Assembly (NCBI RefSeq): GCF_900107665.1
Contig: NZ_FNQT01000003.1
Coordinates: 124,001-188,000 of the forward strand
Direction: 5' to 3'
Length of the DNA stretch: 64,000 bases
From: Haloplanus vescus
Lineage (GTDB): Archaea > Halobacteriota > Halobacteria > Halobacteriales > Haloferacaceae
Shown: piece by piece, positions 51,939-61,875 of the stretch
Position numbering within the stretch: position 1 is the stretch's first letter
Layout: the number at the start of each line of letters is the position of its first letter
Program-made: the position numbers and the translations under genes
The notes under the pieces: generated by a model
What the model was told of the DNA's origin: nothing
What the model saw: only the letters and a program-made list of their open reading frames with translations
The model's database searches: none

Positions 51939-53257
51939 AACTCGTCGCTGTACTCCGCTCGCTCCCACTCCGTGACCGAATCCATGTAGCGGTCGAACTC
52001 GTCGCGTTTGAGCTTCAGGAACTCCTCGACCAGCGGCTCACCGAGCGCTTCCGTCAGCACCTCGTCGGCCTCCAGTTCGTCCAGCGCCGCCCAGAGGGTT
52101 CGAGGGAGCCTGTCGTAGTCCTCCTCGTAGGCGTTGGCGAGCGTCGGCTCGCCCGGGTCGGTCTCGTTTCGAATCCCGTCCAGCCCCGCCGCGAGCGTCG
52201 CCGCCAGCCCTAGGTAGGGGTTGCACGACGAGTCGGGTACTCGGTGTTCGACTCGGGCCGCCGACCCGAGTTCCGGCGGGATGCGGAGGACCGTCGAGCG
52301 GTTGTCCGGTCCCCACGCGACGTTGACGGGCGCCCAGATACCCGGCAGGAGGCGACGGTAGGAGTTCACCGTCGGCGCACAGAGCGCGGTGAGCGCCTGC
52401 ATGTGGTCGAGCAAGCCGCCGATGAAGTGGTGAGCCGTCTCGGAGAGGCCTGAGTCTCCCTCCGGGTGCTTTCCCGCCGGGAACTGCAGGTTCCCCGTCT
52501 CGCTGGCGAACAGGTTCTCCCCGACCGACTCGTCCCAGAGACTGAGGTGGAAGTGCAGGCCGTTGGCGTCTTCGCCCGAGTAGGGGCGGGGCATGAACGA
52601 CGCTCGATAGCCGCGCTCGCGGGCGATGGCCTTCGCAGCGTGCCGGAAGAACATGAGCGAGTCCGCGGTGGTGAGGGCGTCGTCGTACTGGACGTTCACC
52701 TCGAACTGACCGGGTTGGGACTCCTGATGGACGCCGAGCATCGACGCGCCCGCCGTCTCCATCGCGTCCGACCACGCTCGAACGATGCCGTCCGCGCCGT
52801 CGAGTGCCGTCATGTCGTACGAGCACCGGGTGTTGTAGGGCTCCCAGTCGCCCTCGCCGTCGGGTTTGAGCAGGGAGAACTCGGCTTCGACGCCGGCGAG
52901 GGGGACGAACCCTTCGTCGCGCACATCGTCGACGACGCGGCGGAGCGCGCTCCGCGAACAGAGGTCGAACGCCGAGCCGTCGACGTTCGTCAGATTCGAG
53001 AAGACGGCGGCGGTGTCGTCGGTCCACGTAATCTCGCGCAGCGAGTCGGGGTCCGCGACGGCCAGCATGTCGCCCCCTTCCGCCCCGTAGCGCGGGTCGT
53101 CGAGCAGTCCCGGTTCCAGCGTGAGCTCCGCGACGCCGTTGGCGAAGCCGACGCCCTCGTCGACGGCCGCTTCGTACTCGCTCGCCGGTAACGAGATGCC
53201 GCGCGCGACGCCGTTCAGGTCCGTCCAGACCAGTCGAACCCGGTCGTATTCGGTCAT
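51935..53257 (-). CDS. Glutamine synthetase-family gamma-glutamylamide ligase (PuuA/GlnA4-like)
   Basis: A 440-residue GS-fold ATP-dependent ligase. The opening WTDLNGVARGISLP and the HESQPGQFEVNVQYDDAL and NGLHFHLSLWDES segments fit the PuuA/GlnA4-type subgroup rather than ordinary GS, which would read differently around the Asp/Glu ammonium-binding residues. PuuA glutamylates putrescine; GlnA4 glutamylates ethanolamine. The neighbours (polyamine-type importer, aldehyde dehydrogenase, metallohydrolase, iron alcohol dehydrogenase) support such a catabolic ligase. It is transcribed alone, opposite to its neighbours. Confidence 0.85.
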   Translation of the reverse strand: MTEYDRVRLVWTDLNGVARGISLPASEYEAAVDEGVGFANGVAELTLEPGLLDDPRYGAEGGDMLAVADPDSLREITWTDDTAAVFSNLTNVDGSAFDLCSRSALRRVVDDVRDEGFVPLAGVEAEFSLLKPDGEGDWEPYNTRCSYDMTALDGADGIVRAWSDAMETAGASMLGVHQESQPGQFEVNVQYDDALTTADSLMFFRHAAKAIARERGYRASFMPRPYSGEDANGLHFHLSLWDESVGENLFASETGNLQFPAGKHPEGDSGLSETAHHFIGGLLDHMQALTALCAPTVNSYRRLLPGIWAPVNVAWGPDNRSTVLRIPPELGSAARVEHRVPDSSCNPYLGLAATLAAGLDGIRNETDPGEPTLANAYEEDYDRLPRTLWAALDELEADEVLTEALGEPLVEEFLKLKRDEFDRYMDSVTEWERAEYSDEF

Positions 53258-53314
53258 TGCAATAGTATACCAACCACGCTACCTCCTGATAGCGATTCAC
53301 CCGTGTACTTACGA

Positions 53315-53331
53315 GTGACTAAGTAGGTCAC
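53315..53331. promoter_or_regulatory. Inverted repeat between divergent GS-like and aldehyde dehydrogenase genes
   Basis: GTGAC-N7-GTCAC is centred in the 153-bp divergent promoter region: 58 nt from the GS-like ATG and about 80 nt from the aldehyde dehydrogenase ATG. It is a candidate shared operator. A GTATAAAC element (53350-53357) may be the TATA box of the dehydrogenase operon. Confidence 0.4.
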
Positions 53332-53410
53332 ACGCCCTCACGCCCCCGACGTATAAACGACCGCACATCCGGTGGACAACCCTTAGGCCGGGTCGCGGGG
53401 GAATCGTCGC

Positions 53411-54862
53411 ATGGAGAATCAGGCGTACGACCTGTTGATCGACGGAACGCGGCGACAGGCCGCGTCGACGCTCGCAGTCGAGAACCCGGCGACCGGCGAG
53501 ACGGTCGGTCGCGTGGCGAAAGGCGACGCGGCCGACGCTGCCGCGGCCATCGACGCCGCCGCCGCTGCGGCCCCGGCGTGGGCCGAGAGCGCGCCCGGCG
53601 AGCGCGAAGCACCGCTTCACGCCGTCGCCGATGCCATCGAGGCGGACGACGAACTCGCGACGCTCCTCGCGGCCGAGGCGGGCAAACCCCTCGCCACCGC
53701 CGAGGGCGAAGTCGCCGAGACAGCGGCGCAGTTCCGCTTCTACGCGGGTGTGACCGACAAGGTTCGTGGCGACACGATTCCGACGGCGACGAACCGCTTT
53801 GCCTACACCAAGCGCTCGCCCTACGGCGTCACCGCCCACGTCGTCCCGTGGAACTACCCGCTCTTGCTCGGGACGCGCGGGTTCGCGAGTGCACTCGCGA
53901 CGGGGAACACGCTGGTCGTCAAGCCGCCGAGTAACGCCCCTCTCTCGACGATGCGCGTCGGCGAGATGCTCGACGACGCCTTCCCCGACGGCGTCGTCAA
54001 CGTCGTCCCCGGGCCGGGGAGCGAGGTGGGTGCGGAACTCGCGGGCAGCGCCGGCGTCGACGCCATCACCTTCACCGGGTCGACGGGCGTCGGTCGGGGC
54101 GTCCTCGAAGCCGCGGCAGAGCACATCACGCCCGTCGACGTCGAACTCGGGGGGAAGGCCCCCGCCATCGTCCTCCCCGACGCCGACGTGGAGAACGCCG
54201 CCCGTGGCGTCGTCGCCGGCATCTTCTCGAACGCCGGTCAGAACTGCGTCGCCACCTCTCGGTGTCTTGTTCACGAGGATATCCACGACGAACTCGTCGA
54301 CCGAGTCGTCGAGAAGACCCGGCGGATTACGCTCGGCGAGGGAACCGACCCCGAGACGGACATGGGCCCGGTCATCTCCGAGGACGCGCAGGCGGAGGTC
54401 CTCGACTACATCGACTCCGCCCGCGACGAGGGCGCGACGCTCCTCACGGGCGGCGAGGTGCCCGACGACCCCGCCCTCGCCGACGGCCACTTCGTCGAGC
54501 CGACGGTGTTCGACGACGTGACCCCCGACATGACCATCGCGTGCGAGGAGATTTTCGGGCCGGTGCTGGGCTTCGTCACCGTCTCCTCCGCCGAGGAGGC
54601 AATCGAGGTGGCGAACGACTCGCCGTTCGCACTCGCGGCGTCGCTGTGGACAGAGTCCATCGACGCGACCCGAATCGCGGACCGACTGGACCACGGCCTC
54701 GTCGCCGTCAACACCTTCCCGGTGTCGATGCCACAGAGTCCGTGGGGCGGGAACAAGGAAAGCGGCATCGGGCGCGAGGGCGGCTTGGAGGGCGTCGAAG
54801 CCTTCACCACCGTCGACAGCGTCGTCGTCGAACACGACGACATCGGAGAGCCGTATGAGTGA
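53411..54862 (+). CDS. NAD(P)-dependent aldehyde dehydrogenase
   Basis: A 483-residue class ALDH. Catalytic Cys279 is in NAGQNC, the general base Glu245 in ELGGKAP, Asn148 in PWNYP and Lys171 in the cofactor site. All catalytic residues are intact. The substrate could be a gamma-glutamylated amino aldehyde, by analogy with PuuC. It overlaps the next gene by 8 bases (ATGAGTG), so it is translationally coupled to the M81 hydrolase. Confidence 0.92.
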   Translation: MENQAYDLLIDGTRRQAASTLAVENPATGETVGRVAKGDAADAAAAIDAAAAAAPAWAESAPGEREAPLHAVADAIEADDELATLLAAEAGKPLATAEGEVAETAAQFRFYAGVTDKVRGDTIPTATNRFAYTKRSPYGVTAHVVPWNYPLLLGTRGFASALATGNTLVVKPPSNAPLSTMRVGEMLDDAFPDGVVNVVPGPGSEVGAELAGSAGVDAITFTGSTGVGRGVLEAAAEHITPVDVELGGKAPAIVLPDADVENAARGVVAGIFSNAGQNCVATSRCLVHEDIHDELVDRVVEKTRRITLGEGTDPETDMGPVISEDAQAEVLDYIDSARDEGATLLTGGEVPDDPALADGHFVEPTVFDDVTPDMTIACEEIFGPVLGFVTVSSAEEAIEVANDSPFALAASLWTESIDATRIADRLDHGLVAVNTFPVSMPQSPWGGNKESGIGREGGLEGVEAFTTVDSVVVEHDDIGEPYE

Positions 54863-56327
54863 GACGGTCCTCGTCGGCCAGATAGAACACGAGACGAACA
54901 CGTTCTCGTCGTTCGAAACGGGGCTGGCCGAGTTCGCGGACGCGTCGCTCCACTACGGTGACGACGTCATCGCCGACCTGGGCGGGACGAACACGGCGGT
55001 CGGGGGCTTCCTCCGCGTCGCCGACCGCGAGGACTGGGACGTGGTGCCGACCGTCGCCGCCGACGCCACGCCGGGCGCCCCCGTCACCGCCGAGGCCCGC
55101 GAGACACTGCTCGACGAGGTGCTCGCGGGAATCGAGCGGACCGACCCCGACGGCGTCCTGTTGGCGCTTCACGGGGCGATGGTGAGTGACGGCGTCAGCG
55201 ACGGCGACGGGTACATCCTCGACCAGGTGCGCCGCGCCGTCGGTCCCGACGTGCCCGTGATGGCGTCACTCGACCTCCACGCCAACGTCTCGGACCGGAT
55301 GGCCCGTCACGCGGACGGCCTGTTCGGCTACGACACGTACCCACACGTCGACATCGGCGATACGGGCGAGACGGCGGCGCAGGCGATGGCCGCGACGCTC
55401 CGTGGTGACCTCGACCCGACGGTGGTCGTCGAGCGCGCGCCCCTTCTCCCGCCGCTTCCCGAGCTTCGGACGGAACTCGACCCGATGCGCTCGCTACTCG
55501 CGGCGGCCGCCGAAGCGGAAGGCGACCAGCTGCCCGACGTGTCGGTGTTCGGTGGCTTCGCACAGGCCGACGTGGCTCACGCCGGCTTCTCGGTCGTCGG
55601 CGTCGCCGACCAGTCAGTCGCCGACGACGCCCGTGAGACGTGTCGGGGCCTCGCGGACGAGGCCTACGACCGGCGCCACGAGTTCGACCGCGAGTACACG
55701 AGCGTCGCCGACGCGGCGTCGCGAGCGGCGTCGTGGGACGGCGACGACCCCATTCTCCTCGCGGACATCTCCGACAATCCCGGCGGCGGGAGCGCACAGG
55801 ACGGCACGGCGTTGCTCGCGGCCCTCCTTGACGCTGGCGTCGAGGACGCGGCGCTGGCGACGATTTACGACCCTGCGACGGTCGACGCGGCAGTCGAGGC
55901 GGGTGTCGGTGAGACGGTATCCGTGTCGCTCGGCGGGACGAGCGGCGAGACTGGCGAGCCGCTGGACGTGACGGGGCGGGTGCGTCTCCTCTCGGACGGG
56001 GCCTATCGCAACTACGGCCCAATGTCGACCGGACTTCGGGTCTCCTTCGGGCGGACGGCCTGCCTCGAAATCGACGGAATCGACGTGCTCGTCGGCTCGC
56101 ACCGCCAACAGCCGTACGACCCCGAGGCCTTCCGGAGCCAGGGACTCACGCCCGAGCGTGCGAATGTCCTCGTCCTCAAGAGCACGGTCCACTATCGGGC
56201 GGCGTTCGAGCCACTCGTCGACGAGGTGTGTGAGGTGGCGACCCCCGGTCTCTGTAGCCCCGACCTCTCGGCCTTCGCGTACGAGAACGTCCCGCGACCC
56301 ATCTACCCGCTCGACGAGGACGCGTAG
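54855..56327 (+). CDS. M81/MlrC-like metallohydrolase
   Basis: A 490-residue homologue of microcystinase C, a family of amide hydrolases. Asp140 and His142 (LDLHAN), plus His164 in YDTYPHVD, match the zinc ligands Asp167, His169 and His191 of MlrC in identity and in spacing. LLALHGAMV precedes them. The substrate is unknown; in this context a gamma-glutamyl amide is plausible, giving glutamate plus an amino acid. Coupled to the upstream aldehyde dehydrogenase gene. Confidence 0.88.
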   Translation: MSETVLVGQIEHETNTFSSFETGLAEFADASLHYGDDVIADLGGTNTAVGGFLRVADREDWDVVPTVAADATPGAPVTAEARETLLDEVLAGIERTDPDGVLLALHGAMVSDGVSDGDGYILDQVRRAVGPDVPVMASLDLHANVSDRMARHADGLFGYDTYPHVDIGDTGETAAQAMAATLRGDLDPTVVVERAPLLPPLPELRTELDPMRSLLAAAAEAEGDQLPDVSVFGGFAQADVAHAGFSVVGVADQSVADDARETCRGLADEAYDRRHEFDREYTSVADAASRAASWDGDDPILLADISDNPGGGSAQDGTALLAALLDAGVEDAALATIYDPATVDAAVEAGVGETVSVSLGGTSGETGEPLDVTGRVRLLSDGAYRNYGPMSTGLRVSFGRTACLEIDGIDVLVGSHRQQPYDPEAFRSQGLTPERANVLVLKSTVHYRAAFEPLVDEVCEVATPGLCSPDLSAFAYENVPRPIYPLDEDA

Positions 56328-56477
56328 TCGCGCGCGCGACTTAACGGCCCGTCGATATGTGACACAACCGCCTTGCGCCGAAGCGGGAACGTATACCACA
56401 CGCGGCGGTCACGCCATCTCGCGCACGCGCCGCACGCAAGACCGTGGCTCTCCCACGGCGACAGGACTTCACGCATT

Positions 56478-57668
56478 ATGACAGCGACTCACCAGATGTG
56501 GAACGTACCGAATCGAATGCTCTTCGGCTGGGGTGCGGTGGCCGAAATCGGCGACTATCTCGACGAATTCGACGCCGAGCACCCACTCGTCGTCACCGAC
56601 GAGGGCGTTCGGGCGGCGGGCGTCCTCGACCCCCTCCTCGACGCTATCGAGGAATCGGGGCGGACCTACACCGTCTACGATGGCGTCCAGCCAGACCCGA
56701 CGGACGTAATCGTTCACGACGCCGCGGCGGCCTACGACGAGGCGGGCGCCGACCTCGTGTTGGGTGTCGGCGGCGGGTCCTCCATCGACACGGCGAAAGC
56801 TGCGAGCATCCTCGCGACCAACGACGGCCACATCCTCGATTTCGAGGGGAGTGGCAACGTCCCCAACGACCCGCCACCGAGCGTGTTCGTCCCGACGACG
56901 GCGGGCACGGGGAGCGAAGTCGGCCACTGGACCATCGTCAAGGACTCCGAGACATCCATCAAGGAGGAAATCGGTGACGTGAGCCTGCTGGCAGACCTCG
57001 CGCTTGTCGACCCGCAGTTGACGGCGAGCGCGCCCGCCCCCGTCAAGGCCGCGACGGGGATGGACGTGCTGACCCACGCCGTCGAAGCCTCCGTCTCCAT
57101 CAAGGCCCAGAGCCAGACCTCGGCGCTCGCAATCGACTCCATCGAGAAGGTCGGCACCTACCTGCCGCGAGCGGTCGAGTATCGCGGCGGCGACCGCGAG
57201 GCGCTGTCGAAGATGGCGCGCGCGAGTTCGCAGGCCGGCATGGCCTTCAACGGCGCGGGACTCGGCGCCGTCCACGCCCTCTCGCATCAGGTCGGCGGCA
57301 CCTTCGGCGTCCCGCACGGCCTGGCCAACGCCATCCTCCTCCCGTACGTGATGGAGTACAACCTGCCGCAGGTGCCCGAGGAGATGGTGGCCATCGCGTC
57401 GGCGCTCGGCGAGGACATCGACCCCGCGAAACCGGCGCGAGCGGAGGCGACGAAGGCGGTCGACGCGGTGCGCCGCCTCGCGGACGACGTCCGGATTCCC
57501 GAGACCCTCGCGGAGACGGCGGCGGAGCGCGAAGCGGTCCCGCGCTTGGCGGAGCAGGCGATGGACGACGGCTCGCTCACGGGCAATCCGCGAGCGACCG
57601 ACGCCGACGACCTCGCCGCCATCCTCGAACGTGCGTTCGACGGGCAGTTCGAGACGATACAGCGATGA
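56478..57668 (+). CDS. Iron-type alcohol dehydrogenase
   Basis: A 396-residue group III (Fe-dependent) alcohol dehydrogenase. NAD loop GVGGGSSIDTAKA, metal ligands in GMDVLTHAVE, ALSHQVGG and GVPHGLANA. Such enzymes oxidise small alcohols, glycerol or amino alcohols. It follows the M81 gene after a 150-bp gap that includes a GTATACC element near 56391, so it may have its own promoter. ATG at 56478; 35 upstream codons are not conserved. Confidence 0.9.
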   Translation: MTATHQMWNVPNRMLFGWGAVAEIGDYLDEFDAEHPLVVTDEGVRAAGVLDPLLDAIEESGRTYTVYDGVQPDPTDVIVHDAAAAYDEAGADLVLGVGGGSSIDTAKAASILATNDGHILDFEGSGNVPNDPPPSVFVPTTAGTGSEVGHWTIVKDSETSIKEEIGDVSLLADLALVDPQLTASAPAPVKAATGMDVLTHAVEASVSIKAQSQTSALAIDSIEKVGTYLPRAVEYRGGDREALSKMARASSQAGMAFNGAGLGAVHALSHQVGGTFGVPHGLANAILLPYVMEYNLPQVPEEMVAIASALGEDIDPAKPARAEATKAVDAVRRLADDVRIPETLAETAAEREAVPRLAEQAMDDGSLTGNPRATDADDLAAILERAFDGQFETIQR

Positions 57669-57698
57669 GCGTCACGGCAAACCCCGGGACAGCGTCGC

Positions 57699-57707
57699 AT
57701 ATATACG
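57699..57707 (+). promoter_or_regulatory. TATA box of gcvPA
   Basis: CATATATAC ends 24 nt before the ATG at 57732. The expected transcript is leaderless and would cover gcvPA-gcvPB. Confidence 0.55.
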
Positions 57708-57731
57708 TCGAGGGGACTGAGGGCGCCTAGT

Positions 57732-59057
57732 ATGCCGTACGCGACTCACTCCGCGGCCGAACGGGCCGCGATGCTCGACGCCGTCGGCGTCGACGACCCC
57801 GACGACCTGTTCGACGTACCCGACTCGGTTCGGTTCGACGACGAGTACGGAATCGAGGCCCGGTCGGAGCGGGCGACCCGCGCGACGGTCGAGGGGGCCC
57901 TTGAGGACTCCGCGGACATGGTCGAGTTCCTCGGCGGCGGTCACTACGACCACTACGTCCCCTCGGTTGTCGACCACCTCTCGCTTCGCTCGGAGTTTCT
58001 CACGAGTTACACGCAGTACCAACCCGAGGTCACGCAGGGCTTCTTGCAGGCGCTCTTCGAGTTCCAGTCGCTCGTCGTCGAACTCACCGGTCTCGGCGTC
58101 GCCAACTGTTCGATGTACGACCGCGCGACGGCGCTCGGCGAGGCGGCGCTCCTCGCCGACCGGGTGCGCGCCGTCGACGGCGACCGAGTGCTGGTGCCCG
58201 ACTCTCTCCCCGACCGGGTGCGGTCCGTCCTCGACAACTACACCGACGGCCCGGACATCGGCGTCGACACCTACCCCACCAGTTCGGGTACGGTCGACGT
58301 GGACGCCCTCGCCGACTCCATCGACGACGACGTGTCGATGGTGTACGCCGCGACGCCGAACGCACGCGGCCTGCTCGAACCCGACCTGTCTGCCGTCGGC
58401 GACGTGGCCGACGACCACGACGCCCTGTTCTGTGTCGGCACCGACGCCGTGGCGCTGGGACTGCTCGAACCCCCGGCGGCCTACGGCGCAGACGTCGTCG
58501 TCGGCGACGCGAGCGTCCTCGGTCTCCCGACCACCTACGGGATGGGCCTCGGCCTCTTCGCCTGCCGCGAGGACTACCTGCGGCAGGTCCCTGGCCGCCT
58601 CGTCGGCGCCGGCGAGGACGCCGCAGGCAACCGCGCCTACACCCTGACGCTCCAGACGCGCGAACAGCATATCCGCCGGGAGCGTGCCACCTCGAACATC
58701 TGTACGAATCAGGCGTGGCTGGCGCTCCGGGCGGCGATGCACGCCGCGTGGCTCGGCCCCGACGGCCTCGTCGAGTTGGCCGAAACCTGTGTCACTGGGG
58801 TTTCCGACGCCTGCGAGCGCATCGACGCTCTCGACGGGTTCACTGCCCCCGTCTACGACGGCCACCACTTCCGCGAGGCGCTGGTGAACTGCGCCGACCC
58901 CGACGCCGTCGTCGAGCACTGCCGCGACGAGGGGGTCGCGCTCCGCACCGTCGCCGACGGCGACGACGAGTATCTCGCCGTCTGTGTGACCGACACCAAC
59001 CGCGAGCAGGTCGATGCGTTGGTCGACGCCCTCGCGGGCTACGGGGGTGGCGAATGA
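57732..59057 (+). CDS. gcvPA: Glycine dehydrogenase (decarboxylating) subunit 1, P-protein alpha
   Basis: The N-terminal half-subunit of the glycine cleavage P-protein, which decarboxylates glycine and transfers aminomethyl to lipoylated GcvH. The 441-residue protein shows [48 protein letters not shown] and [30 protein letters not shown], all P1 signatures. It lacks the PLP lysine, which is in GcvPB. gcvT and gcvH, commonly upstream in haloarchaea, are replaced here by the amine cluster. Confidence 0.94.
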   Translation: MPYATHSAAERAAMLDAVGVDDPDDLFDVPDSVRFDDEYGIEARSERATRATVEGALEDSADMVEFLGGGHYDHYVPSVVDHLSLRSEFLTSYTQYQPEVTQGFLQALFEFQSLVVELTGLGVANCSMYDRATALGEAALLADRVRAVDGDRVLVPDSLPDRVRSVLDNYTDGPDIGVDTYPTSSGTVDVDALADSIDDDVSMVYAATPNARGLLEPDLSAVGDVADDHDALFCVGTDAVALGLLEPPAAYGADVVVGDASVLGLPTTYGMGLGLFACREDYLRQVPGRLVGAGEDAAGNRAYTLTLQTREQHIRRERATSNICTNQAWLALRAAMHAAWLGPDGLVELAETCVTGVSDACERIDALDGFTAPVYDGHHFREALVNCADPDAVVEHCRDEGVALRTVADGDDEYLAVCVTDTNREQVDALVDALAGYGGGE

Positions 59058-60487
59058 GCGACGACGCCGACGGCGACGTCCCCCACCAGCAGGCGCGCTG
59101 GTTCGCGGGCGAGCAGTACGAACCCCTGCTCTCCGAGAAGCGAACCGAGACGGTCGAGGTAGACTCCTCGCTCCCGGACGACCTGACGCGGGACGAACTC
59201 GAACTCCCGGCGCCCGCGGAACCGGAGTTGGCGCGTCACTACACGCACCTCTCGCAGATGAACTACGGCGTCGAATCTGGCCCCATCCCGCTGGGGTCGT
59301 GTACGATGAAGTACAACCCCTCGTTCACAGAGGACATCGCCGCTCACCCGGGCAACCGCGTGCATCCGCTCCGGGACGACGCCGACAAACAGGGGATTCT
59401 CCGCCTCTGTCACGAGCTACAGGACGCCCTCGCGACCATCGGCGGGATGGATGCGGTGACGCTCCAACCGCCCGCGGGCGCCGCGGGCGAGTTCACGGGC
59501 ATCCAGGTGGCGAAAGCCTACCACGCCGCCGAAGACGACGAGCGCAGCGAGGTCATCGTCCCCGAGTCCGCCCACGGAACCAACTTCGCCAGCGCGGCGA
59601 TGGCCGGCTACGACGTGGTCGAACTCCCCTCGAACGAGAACGGGCGCGTCGAGGTGGACGCGTTGCGGGCGGCGGTCGGGTCTGAGACGGCGCTCCTGAT
59701 GCTCACCAACCCCAACACGCTGGGGTTGTTCGAGCGCGATATCGGGGAAATCGCCGACATCGTCCACGACGCTGGCGGACTCCTCTACTACGACGGGGCG
59801 AACCTCAACTCCCTGCTCGGGAAGGCCCGCCCCGGCGACATGGGCTTCGACGTGATGCATTTCAACCTGCACAAGACGTTCGCGACGCCTCACGGTGGCG
59901 GTGGGCCGGGACAGGGCCCCATCGGCGTCCGGGCCGACCTCGAACCTTTCCTCCCCACGCCGCAGGTCCGCGAAACCGACGCGGGGTACGAGACTTACGC
60001 CCCCGCCCAGAGCATCGGGCGCGTCCACGAGTTCTTGGGCAACTGGCTGGTGCTGGTGAAGGCGTACGCCTACATCCTCCGCCACGGCGACGAGGGCCTC
60101 GAACGCGTGAGCGAAACGGCCGTCCTCAACGCCAACTACCTCGCTTCCCAGATAGATTACGAGGTGCCCTACGGCCCGTTCCACCACGAGTTCGTCGCGA
60201 GTGCAGACGCCGACGCCGCGGACGTGGCGAAGGCGATGCTCGACCACGGCGTCCACCCGCCGACGACGAAGTGGCCCGAAATCGTCGACGAGGCGTTGAT
60301 GACCGAACCGACCGAGACGGAGTCGAAGGCGCGACTCGACGACTTGGCGGCGGCGTTCGACGCCGTCGCTGCGACCGACCCCGAGGACTTGGCCGAGACG
60401 CCGACGGCGACGGCGGCCCGGCGCATCGACCAGGCCGCGGCGGCCCGGACCCCCCGGCTCTCGTGGCACGCCCTCGACGAGGAGTAG
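59054..60487 (+). CDS. gcvPB: Glycine dehydrogenase (decarboxylating) subunit 2, P-protein beta
   Basis: The PLP-binding half-subunit of the P-protein. Lys274 in [19 protein letters not shown] is the Schiff-base residue; [15 protein letters not shown] and [12 protein letters not shown] are further signatures. 477 residues. ATGA overlap with gcvPA indicates stoichiometric translation. The in-frame opening to 58715 is an overlap of gcvPA and not used. Confidence 0.94.
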   Translation: MSDDADGDVPHQQARWFAGEQYEPLLSEKRTETVEVDSSLPDDLTRDELELPAPAEPELARHYTHLSQMNYGVESGPIPLGSCTMKYNPSFTEDIAAHPGNRVHPLRDDADKQGILRLCHELQDALATIGGMDAVTLQPPAGAAGEFTGIQVAKAYHAAEDDERSEVIVPESAHGTNFASAAMAGYDVVELPSNENGRVEVDALRAAVGSETALLMLTNPNTLGLFERDIGEIADIVHDAGGLLYYDGANLNSLLGKARPGDMGFDVMHFNLHKTFATPHGGGGPGQGPIGVRADLEPFLPTPQVRETDAGYETYAPAQSIGRVHEFLGNWLVLVKAYAYILRHGDEGLERVSETAVLNANYLASQIDYEVPYGPFHHEFVASADADAADVAKAMLDHGVHPPTTKWPEIVDEALMTEPTETESKARLDDLAAAFDAVAATDPEDLAETPTATAARRIDQAAAARTPRLSWHALDEE

Positions 60488-60558
60488 CCGGCTTCACTTT
60501 TAGGGATATTTTGTGATGGACCCTGCTACTTAACTGGGTGTTCGCCATGGTGTGTTGC

Positions 60559-61812
60559 GTGACACCGACGCATACGCACCTTCGGGACACCGACCCCGAT
60601 GTCGCCGAAGCCATCGCTGGAGAGGAGCGCCGTCAGGAGAACAACTTGGAGATGATCGCCTCGGAGAATCACGTCTCCGAAGCGGTGATGGAGGCCCAGG
60701 GAAGCGTCATGACGAACAAGTACGCGGAGGGCTATCCGGGCGAGCGCTACTACGGTGGCTGCGAGCACATGGACACCGTCGAGAACCTCGCCATCGACCG
60801 CGCGAAGCAGCTGTTCGGCGCCGAGCACGTCAACGTCCAGCCCCACAGCGGGACGCAGGCGAACATGGGCGTCTACTTCGCGATGCTCGACCCGGGCGAC
60901 AAGATCATGTCGCTCGACCTGAACCACGGCGGCCATCTGAGCCACGGCCACCACGTCAACTTCTCCGGTCAGCTCTACGAGGTCGAACAGTACGGCGTCG
61001 ACCCCGAGACGGGCTACATCGACTACGACGAGGTAGCGGAGCAGGCCGCCGAGTTCGGCCCCGACATCATCGTCAGCGGGTCCTCGGCATACCCCCGCGA
61101 GTTCGAGTGGGACCGCCTCTCCGCCATCGCCGACGACGTCGACGCCCACCACCTCGCCGACATCGCCCACATCACCGGGCTGGTGGCCGCGGGGATTCAC
61201 TCCTCGCCGGTCGGCTCCGCCGACTTCGTCACCGGGAGCACGCACAAGACCATCCGCGCCGGCCGCGGCGGGATGATAATGACGACCGACGAGCACGCCG
61301 ACGCGGTGGACAAGGCCATCTTCCCCGGCGGGCAGGGCGGCCCCCTGATGCACAACATCGCGGGCAAAGCGGTCGGCTTCGGCGAGGCACTCGAATCCGA
61401 CTTCGTCGACTACGCGGAGCAGGTGGTCTCCAACGCCAAGACGCTCGCCGACGTGTTCACCGACGCGGGCATCCAGCCAGTCTCCGGCGGCACGGACAAA
61501 CACCTCCTCCTCCTCGACCTGCGCGAGTCCCACCCCGACCTGACGGGCGAGGAGGCCGAGGACGCCCTCGACGACGTGGGCATCACCGTCAACAAGAACA
61601 CGGTGCCCGGCGAGACGCGGTCGCCGTTCGTCACCAGCGGCATTCGCGTCGGGACGCCCGCGCTCACCACCCGTGGCTTCGACGACGACGCCATGGCGAC
61701 GGTGGGCGAGCTCATCGTCGAACGCCTGAACAACCCCGACGACGCGGACGTGGCGAGCGAGATTCGGGACGAGGTCGACCGCCTCTGTGCCGAGTTCCCC
61801 GTCTACGAGTAA
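60559..61812 (+). CDS. glyA: Serine hydroxymethyltransferase
   Basis: Interconverts serine and glycine with folate (or a pterin) one-carbon units. PLP Lys230 in [30 protein letters not shown] and [11 protein letters not shown] are conserved. The start is uncertain. GTG at 60559 gives a family-like N-terminus ([13 protein letters not shown]) and lies 25-34 nt after a CTACTTAACT TATA-like element (60525-60534), fitting a leaderless mRNA. ATG at 60547 and an earlier in-frame GTG at 60538 are alternatives. It sits 72 bp after gcvPB, an arrangement that couples glycine cleavage to serine. Confidence 0.92.
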   Translation: MTPTHTHLRDTDPDVAEAIAGEERRQENNLEMIASENHVSEAVMEAQGSVMTNKYAEGYPGERYYGGCEHMDTVENLAIDRAKQLFGAEHVNVQPHSGTQANMGVYFAMLDPGDKIMSLDLNHGGHLSHGHHVNFSGQLYEVEQYGVDPETGYIDYDEVAEQAAEFGPDIIVSGSSAYPREFEWDRLSAIADDVDAHHLADIAHITGLVAAGIHSSPVGSADFVTGSTHKTIRAGRGGMIMTTDEHADAVDKAIFPGGQGGPLMHNIAGKAVGFGEALESDFVDYAEQVVSNAKTLADVFTDAGIQPVSGGTDKHLLLLDLRESHPDLTGEEAEDALDDVGITVNKNTVPGETRSPFVTSGIRVGTPALTTRGFDDDAMATVGELIVERLNNPDDADVASEIRDEVDRLCAEFPVYE

Positions 61813-61842
61813 GGCGTATAAACGCCCGCCAATCGCCGCCAG

Positions 61843-61849
61843 TATTTAT
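61843..61849 (+). promoter_or_regulatory. TATA box of lpdA
   Basis: TATTTAT ends 26 nt before the ATG at 61876; a leaderless transcript is predicted, so lpdA has its own promoter besides the upstream genes. Confidence 0.55.
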
Positions 61850-61875
61850 CCCTGCGGCCCCCGCGTCGTGTAGGC

